Assembly: GCA_003573635.1 (NCBI GenBank)
Contig: QUTJ01031680.1
Location: forward strand, 1 to 14,815
Source: Goniomonas avonlea
Taxonomy: Eukaryota; Cryptophyceae; Goniomonadida; Goniomonadaceae
Reading direction: 5' to 3'
Length of the DNA stretch: 14,815 bases
Shown here: piece by piece, positions 8,896 to 14,815 of the stretch
How positions within the stretch are numbered: position 1 is the stretch's first letter
Layout: every line of letters begins with the position of its first letter
The notes under the pieces: model-generated
The model's database searches: none
The model's input: only the letters and a program-made list of their open reading frames with translations
What the model was told of the DNA's origin: nothing
Translations under genes and position numbers: made by a program

Positions 8896-9990
8896 TCACC
8901 CAGCATAGTCATCATCTTCATCGTGGTGGCTTAAATGCATGTCCGAAGTGCTCCCTGATAACCCACTCTTCTCACTCCCAAACGAGCTGGCGACGTTGGA
9001 CACCAAGGACCTTCGAAGCGCAGATGAAACTGCCTGTGAACTTGCTGACTGTGGGAATGATGTTGCCCTGATGGTGCCTCCAAGTCCGAGCAAGGCAACC
9101 AACAGAGGGAACACGTCCACTAGCACAAACTGCACAAAATTATGCACACCCTGCACGCCCGACGAGTTATAGAGATCGTTGGCGGACTGCTGCATAAGGA
9201 CCACACTAATCACAGCCCGAGAAATAAAGGTGATAACGAAAAGCCCCAAGGTACCACCCACTCGTAGGCTCCACCACACCCTACTTGAGTGCTGGATTCA
9301 GAATGTCAGCACAATACTTTGGCCGGCAGTACTGACAGCTACCTGCATTCGCAGGCGGAAGAGGAGCTGGATGTAAACGATAAACGCGATGACATAAAGG
9401 AGAGACACGCCGAACAGCATTGTGGCTCTGGTGTAGCAAACAAGAGCGAACGCCTGGCAAGGGTTTGGCATAAGTGGCACAAACAAACACTGAAAACGCG
9501 CCTGTTCTGTGGCAGTGTGGTACTTGATTCGGAATACCAGTAGCACCACTGCACCGATGCTGATGGCAGTGAACACAATGCCGCGCAGAAGCCGAATGCG
9601 CAAAGTTCGCTCGTACTTCTCATAACTAAGTGCAAATACACACTCCACAAAAAATAAAGAAAAGAGATTCTTGCTTGCGAAGTCACCCAGGAATCCGATT
9701 AAATTGCAAATGTCGAAGAAGAAAAAGAATGGGAATACGTTGTGGCCTCGGAGAAGAACAGCAAACGCTATGAAGTGCACGATCCGAAATATAGAACTTA
9801 ATATAATCATAACAAGCAGCGGTGTCCGAAACAGCCAGCAGGTCTCTGAGCGCGGCTGCAGACACTCCCAGATGGTAACGCAGAGCAATACACCATACAT
9901 CGCTGCCAGGGCTATTTGCCAATCCGAGTCTGCAGCGTTGTACCCAACTGCATCCATCTGCCGCAACAGCGGAGTCATACATGAGGCCAT
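8896..9990 (-). CDS. Seven-transmembrane protein, TOM1/TOM3 (THH1) or GPR137-like
   Basis: Two exons (9990-9343 and 9291-8896) joined in phase 0 give a complete 347-residue protein. The intron is 51 nt with a GTAGCT donor and a CCAG acceptor. The start has ACAATGG context. Hydrophobic helices fall at about 24-44, 57-80, 100-122, 134-154, 188-212, 226-248 and 264-286. A phenylalanine run (88-92) precedes the third. Helix 6 has F-x-S-R-A (238-242) and helix 7 has D-x-x-P (275-278) in a V-D-V-F-P context. This resembles the late helices of plant TOM1/TOM3 and animal GPR137, which are small seven-helix proteins of endolysosomal or vacuolar membranes. The tail (287-347) is Ser-rich and ends in an acidic HHDEDDDYAG. 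The family call rests on remembered pattern, not alignment. The protein shares a divergent promoter with the RhoGAP gene. Confidence 0.75.
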
Positions 9991-10193
9991 TGTCCGGATC
10001 CGTCGTCCCGAGCCTCAGAAGTCGGAGTTGTCCTGCGTACGTAAGACTTCATCGATAACTTGTTGGCCGAAACTCGATAACTAGAACGGCGTTCGAAGAA
10101 TTTACACGGCCGTGGAGGCGACCCTGTGCGGTGTCTTCAGGCCGTTGTTCTTCACACACAGGGGCGGGGGAAGCGTGAAGCCTCCAAGGCCAG
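9991..10193. promoter_or_regulatory. Divergent promoter between seven-helix gene and RhoGAP gene
   Basis: These 203 bases separate two oppositely directed start codons. The word TCGATAACT occurs twice in the same direction (10052-10060 and 10074-10082), 22 bases apart, about two helical turns. The right half is GC-rich with a GGGGCGGGGG run near 10161-10170. No TATA box is evident. Confidence 0.55.
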
Positions 10194-13100
10194 ATGTTTT
10201 CTCGAAAAAAAGTTAAAACCTCAAACTTTGGTGCGTCGTTGGAGGATTTGTGCAAGGCATCGGAATCTGGGGAGCCCCGAGTGCCGGTGATCATCGAGAG
10301 GCTGTGTGCATTTCTTGCATCACCACGTAAGTTGACCTTCGAGGTCACAGTTTGCCAAGAGTCACATTTTTGCAGCCGCTGTTGACTCGGACTCTCTGTT
10401 TCGTGGCCAAGGCAATGACTCTGAGCTCAAAAAGCTGCGGAAGGCTTTGGACGAGAGTAAGGCAAATTTATGTCTGTAGACCAACTGACCACTTCAATCA
10501 GCTGACGATGTGAACTTTTCCAAATATTCTGCGCCCTCTGTTGCTGCGATCATGAAGGCTCTGTTTAAAGAGTTGAAGGAACCATTGCTCACCACTCAGC
10601 TACTGGAAGCTTTACGAGGTATTTTGACACACCAGACAATCCAAGCTGGATTAACGATTTACTTCCAGGTGCTGGAAAGCTTCGCGCTCGGGATGTGTCT
10701 ACGTTCATTCAGGAGCTTCCTACTGTGAATAGAATGGTTCTTGCTCATCTCTGCAGATTTTTCGTAACCGTCCTGGAGTGTCCGTGCGTCCTTTTCAGAA
10801 CGAAGAAAAAACCTTGCTAAACATGTGGTGTAGGTCAAATGGTCTTGCCAGCCGCCAACTGGCCAATGTTTGGGCCCCATGTCTGTTCTGGCTTCCCGGT
10901 CGGAGGGATTCTGAGGACCCAGATGCGGCGATCTTGATTCGAGACTTCCTCAACTTCGTAATGACACGATACTCGGATGCCTTCCAGCAGGTACGTTGAT
11001 AGTTTTGTGCGCTCAGTTCGGTGACTGTCTGCTCACAACATGGTTCCGTTTTCTCTCTGTGAGTGTTGACCCGTTATCCAGGGGGGCATGCAGGACGACA
11101 CGCCAGTTGGATCTCCAAATCTGGGAGGAGGAGGCAGCCAAGTGAGTTTTCGTGCACTTTTGGTGGTTTTAGTCTTGTGTTGGACTTCTGATGGTGACGG
11201 TACCTCATGCTCGGTTGTAGGGAATGAAGGACGCAGTCGGTGAATTAAGAGACTTTTTCACTTCTGGCCGCGATGCTCTCCAGCGCCTGAACGACAGCAA
11301 TGCTCGGATGCAAGAACAGGTGAGCGTGCTCACGTGTTCGACTCGCCTCATGGGCGATCGTGCAAACGGCAGTTATTCGGTACAGAATCCCAAGTATCCA
11401 ACTCCGTACATTATCCAGATTCCGAATGATGCATGATCGAGTGCCCGAGTTTTATGCTCCATGTTTGAACAGAAGAGCCGCGAAATCCGACAATAACCGA
11501 CAAAAGAACAATCTCGAGAAATTGAATCAACTCTTGGTCTGACTATGTGACACAGATGCTGTCGCTTCAAGAGCGTTTTGAAGAGTTGGTTGCAGCCAAG
11601 GAAGGCGGCGGCGGCGGTGACAGCGGTGCGAGCGCCGAGTGGAGAACTGCTCAGGAGTCGGCAATTGCAGCACTCAAGGTTGTTCCAATAATCAAGCACG
11701 CCCTTCTTTGTCCACTTTCCTGCTCTTCCAGGACCCTGAGCTGTGATTGTATCTGTTCTCGCCAGTGTTGGTCATGTTCCCCATTCTGACAAGGTAATGA
11801 GAAAGAAAGGGCGGAAGCCTGCAAACACACTGCCGGGATCGAGTGGAGCACTGCTGATAAGCTGGAACACCTGCTGACGCCCTCCTGATAAGCTGGAACA
11901 CCTGCTGACGCCCTCCTGATAAGCTGGAACACCTGCTGACGCCCTGCCCAGAGCAAGGTCGAGCAAGAGGCCAAAGAGCGAGCCGCGATGCAAAAGCAGC
12001 TGGAGACGCAGATTCAAGGCCTGCCGAAGTCTGAGGGTTCATCGTCGACGTCTGGTGAGCTGGAGCAGCTGCGGGCGGAGGTGCGTGAGGAGGCCGCAAG
12101 CCGCAAGCAGCTCGCTGAGCTCGTGTCCAAGCTGAGCCTCAAAGTGCACGGGGGCGGGGGCGGGGGCGGCGAGGCAGCCTCGGTTCCTGCTGAGGTCACC
12201 GAGCAGGTGGGAACTCTGCAGCATGCCTGCCTTGGATATGACGCCCACGCGTGGATATGTTTGTGGTGACACACCTAATGCAGTTGGAGGAGATTCAAGG
12301 TCAAGTGGATCAAGTGCAAGAGCAAGTCACTGCCGCCTTGTCTAAAATCTCCAAGGTCAGTGTTCCGGAGGTTGGCAGTCGTCGAAATTTGTGCACCTTG
12401 CCGTTGCTGTTGTTGTCACGTGTGGCGATGACTTTCGCGACACCTTGGTCGTTGCGTTAGTGTTGCCATGTGTGGCGATGACTTGACCGTACTTCAATGC
12501 TAGTTTATGTTGTATTTTTCCTTCGTGGAAGTCTCGGATCACCAGTTCGGATTTAACGTGAGGTGCAGGCGGAAGCGACCGCGCAGCAAGCAGTCGCCGC
12601 AGTCAAGGCTGAGCAAACGCGCGCCTCGGACACAGAGTCGAGAATGGAGTCCCTGCTCGAGGACGGCATCGGGGAGCTGCGCCGTGCCGTCGAAGTGTGC
12701 GCCGACCAGGCACGTGCACTCTCGTGTGCAGTTCCGACACCCGACGCTGTGCACCTCAGGCAGTCTCCTGTGTTTTCCGGCGAGCCAGGCTGCCTCCTTA
12801 TTATTCGCGCACGAACACTAATCCACAGCGAGCACAGTGTCACTGCACGTTGAGCCGGCGTCTTGGGTGGGCTCACACGCGCAGTGTGGCGGCAGCTTGG
12901 GTTGGCTCACACGCGCCGCTGCAGTTGAAGGAGCAGCAGTCGGCAGTCAGCAGCCTGCGGCAATCGTCAGGAGCGACTCCGGCCGCTGGTGGCGCCGCCA
13001 ATGCTGCGGACATTGATCAGGCCATCCAAAAGGCGGTGGCTCCGTTGTTGACGGAGCAGACACGCCGCGCGGACGACTACACTCGCTGGAAGGAGGGTCT

Positions 13101-14740
13101 GGAGGCAGAGGCTGGCCTTGCGCTCGGTGCCAAGCTGGAGGCTATGCAGGTGTGTGTGCGCGCGCGCTGTGTGCGCTGTGTGTGCGCTGTGTGTGCTGTG
13201 TGTGTGCTGTGTGTGCGCTGTGTGTGCACTGTGTGTGCGTTGTGTGTGCGCACGCGCTTGAAATCGCTTGGCTGACGCGCGGCTGGGACAGAAAGAGTTG
13301 ACGGCGCTGACACGGGAGTGCGACCAACTCGCCAACGACCTTGAGGGAGTGCACGCTGACGTTGACGCCTCGACGACGGCCCACCAGCAAGAGTTGGCCA
13401 TGATGAACAAGACCTTGCGAGCCGACCTCGACGCTGTGAAGGCCCTGGCTGCGGCTGGTGGTGGGGGTGGGAGCGGAGGCGCGGGCGGTGGTGGTGGTGG
13501 GGCCTCGGAGGGGCAAGTGCAGGTGCTGCAGCAGGAGGTTGCCAGCCTTCGGGATATGGTCCAGTCTTCTCTGGAGGTGCTGGGCGGGCGGGTCACGACC
13601 GGCGACAAGAAACGTCAGGAGCTGATCCAGTCAATCAAGGACTGCGAGCGTGCCGCGCAGTCGGCGGCCGATCAACATCAGCGCGATATCGAAGCTCTGC
13701 ATTCGCAGTTGCAGTCGGTGCAACGGGAGATGCAACAGTCTGCCGCCTCCTCCCCCTCACTTCACTCGCCACAAGCCAGTGTGACGTCGGCTGCAGACGC
13801 GGCAACCATCGCACAACTCCAGCGCGACGTCGCCGACGTGCGCCGAACAGCCAGTGACGCGCTCCGCCAGGCGCAGACTGCGAGCAGTAGTGGGCACGAC
13901 ATGAGTGCGAGTGGGAGTGGACTCGCCACAGCGGAGCTGCGGGTTGTGACTGAGCGACTGTCGACGCAGCAGGCTCGTGACGGGGCACTTTTGCAGGGAC
14001 TGGACTCAATGTTGGTGCGTGATCGTGTGTCCCGACTGCTGTTGCACATTTATTGTTCTGTTTCTGACCGACATCGCAGCAAACTCTGCAACAAGATGTG
14101 CGATCACTGCGAACTTCTTTTGAATCACACAGGTGACCCCCCATGCACTGTCACCGTTCCCAGAGGCTTGTACTGGCTGCGTTCAAGTTCTCGCCATTTC
14201 CCGCCACCGCAGCGCCAGTCTCACACGCGCGATCAGATCCGAGGCCGAGCGAAACTGGACGCAGTCTCGCAGTGGCGACGGGGACCTAGGGTCGGGGGGT
14301 GCAGCAGCATTACGCCAGTGCCAGGCGGATATCCGCGCATTGAGGGAGTGGCGGGACACGGGTGCTGGCGGCATGTCTCAGCACGAGGTGGCGGAGATCC
14401 ATGTTGCGACCAACACACTGTCTCGGCGCATGGCAGAGCATGATCTTTCTCGCAAGTCAGCTGCTGACGTGCGTTTCCCCTTCCATGAGCCTGATCCAAC
14501 CTCTTCGCAATCTTTCTCGTTCGTTACTTCAAGATGGTTCAGTTTGCAGCCTCGCGCAGCCCAGACTGAATCACTAAACAGGAGCTGGAGCGGGTGCGGG
14601 AGTACGTGGCAGACAATGTGTCACAGCTCTACGAGGAACTTCGCAAGGTTAAAGCGAACGCGCTGGCAGATGCCCTGTCAATGTCACCCGCTCGCAGACA
14701 CCTCGGGGACGACGAGGGTGTTGTCAGCCCGACCCGCAAG
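10194..14740 (+). CDS. RhoGAP domain protein with long coiled coil (partial, 3' end outside window)
   Basis: RhoGAP proteins speed GTP hydrolysis by Rho/Rac/Cdc42 GTPases and so control actin. Exon model: 10194-10326, 10376-10456, 10502-10618, 10669-10763, 10799-10990, 11082-11141, 11221-11319, 11556-11678, 11952-12206, 12284-12355, 12569-12709 (or 12694), 12925-13149, 13292-14014, 14080-14132, 14213-14468 and 14582-14740. This gives about 928 residues in phase. Residues 12-206 match RhoGAP: FGASLEDL start, arginine finger Arg54 in LFRGQG, helix with K90 and KELKEPLL (94-101), and LANVWAPCLF (163-172). From about 225 onward the protein is long, Ala/Glu/Gln-rich coiled coil broken by poly-Gly stretches (exons 8, 9 and 13). 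The family's usual Arg in the FLREL segment is Lys94 here, and the Asn of the PNL motif is Cys170, so catalysis may be altered. The start at 10194 lacks the ACA context of the other genes, so an upstream exon cannot be excluded. Confidence 0.88.
11855..11947 (+). repeat. 31-bp minisatellite next to a 3' splice site in the RhoGAP gene
   Basis: Three tandem copies start at 11855, 11886 and 11917, identical except near the end of the last. They lie in intron 11679-11951 and end four bases before exon 9. Each copy has CTGCTGACGCCCTCC, which looks like a branch site plus a pyrimidine-rich stretch. Confidence 0.88.
13150..13255 (+). repeat. GT/GC-rich degenerate repeat in RhoGAP intron 12
   Basis: From the donor at 13150 the intron is a degenerate repeat of GCTGTGTGTGC-like units. 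It ends about 37 bases before the acceptor at 13291. Confidence 0.85.
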
Positions 14741-14754
14741 GTACACATGCTGTG

Positions 14755-14756
<2 letters not shown>

Positions 14757-14815
<59 letters not shown>
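14757..14815 (+). repeat. GT microsatellite in the last intron of the window
   Basis: A pure GT run begins about 16 bases after the donor at 14741 and continues to the end of the window. Its true length is unknown, and the contig may break here because of it. Confidence 0.93.

Noticed and set aside
8251-8934. 227-codon plus-strand frame overlapping the end of gene 2
   Set aside because: It overlaps the SRQ-repeat exon in another frame and has no splice support. The repeat frame joins the previous exon in phase.
10333-10347. Nuclear-receptor response element (TGACCT/AGGTCA)
   Set aside because: It sits in a 49-nt intron and the organism appears to be a protist, where nuclear receptors are not expected. 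A hairpin is the simpler reading.
1-14815. tRNA, rRNA, transposon or viral genes
   Set aside because: I saw no cloverleaf, rRNA stretch, transposase or reverse-transcriptase motif, or long terminal repeat on either strand.

Overview
This is a window from a nuclear genome of an intron-rich, probably unicellular eukaryote. Coding sequence is cut into many exons by GT-AG introns, from about 40 nt to about 590 nt. Introns carry long GT-type microsatellites and a few minisatellites, and there are no operons or ribosome-binding sites. A class-I-like myosin and a RhoGAP protein suggest an amoeboid or flagellate protist, perhaps a relative of choanoflagellates or apusomonads. The lineage is a guess. 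One ambiguous base (n, 3852) marks this as draft sequence.

Layout: (1) 3803 down to 46, minus strand: 13 exons and 583 residues of a myosin with an N-terminal SH3 domain, an A/P/G/K-rich linker and then the motor. The rest of the motor, neck and tail lie beyond the left edge. (2) 3804-4047: divergent promoter. (3) 4048-8536, plus strand: a 12-exon model of 685 residues with no recognised family, ending in repeated SRQ-x-S motifs. (4) 8537-8895: convergent 3' region. (5) 9990 down to 8896, minus strand: a two-exon, 347-residue seven-helix membrane protein of TOM1/TOM3 (THH1) or GPR137 type. (6) 9991-10193: second divergent promoter. (7) 10194-14740 and beyond, plus strand: 16 exons and about 928 residues of a RhoGAP domain followed by a very long coiled coil with poly-glycine hinges. 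It runs off the right edge.

Exon models were built by hand. Each junction was checked for GT (or one GC) donors, AG acceptors and matching phase, and the total coding length of each complete gene is a multiple of three. The weakest joints are the 8-nt microexon and the join across 6072-6662 in gene 2, the donor at 1859 in the myosin, and the donor near 12695/12710 in the RhoGAP gene.

The four genes form two head-to-head pairs: myosin with the SRQ-repeat protein, and seven-helix protein with RhoGAP. Myosin I and RhoGAP both act on cortical actin in known systems. Shared regulation or function of the pairs is inference. The main points of interest are the SH3-first myosin with a glutamate at its TEDS site, the sense-strand bias of intronic GT repeats, an upstream ORF whose stop overlaps a start codon, and the altered catalytic surroundings of the RhoGAP.
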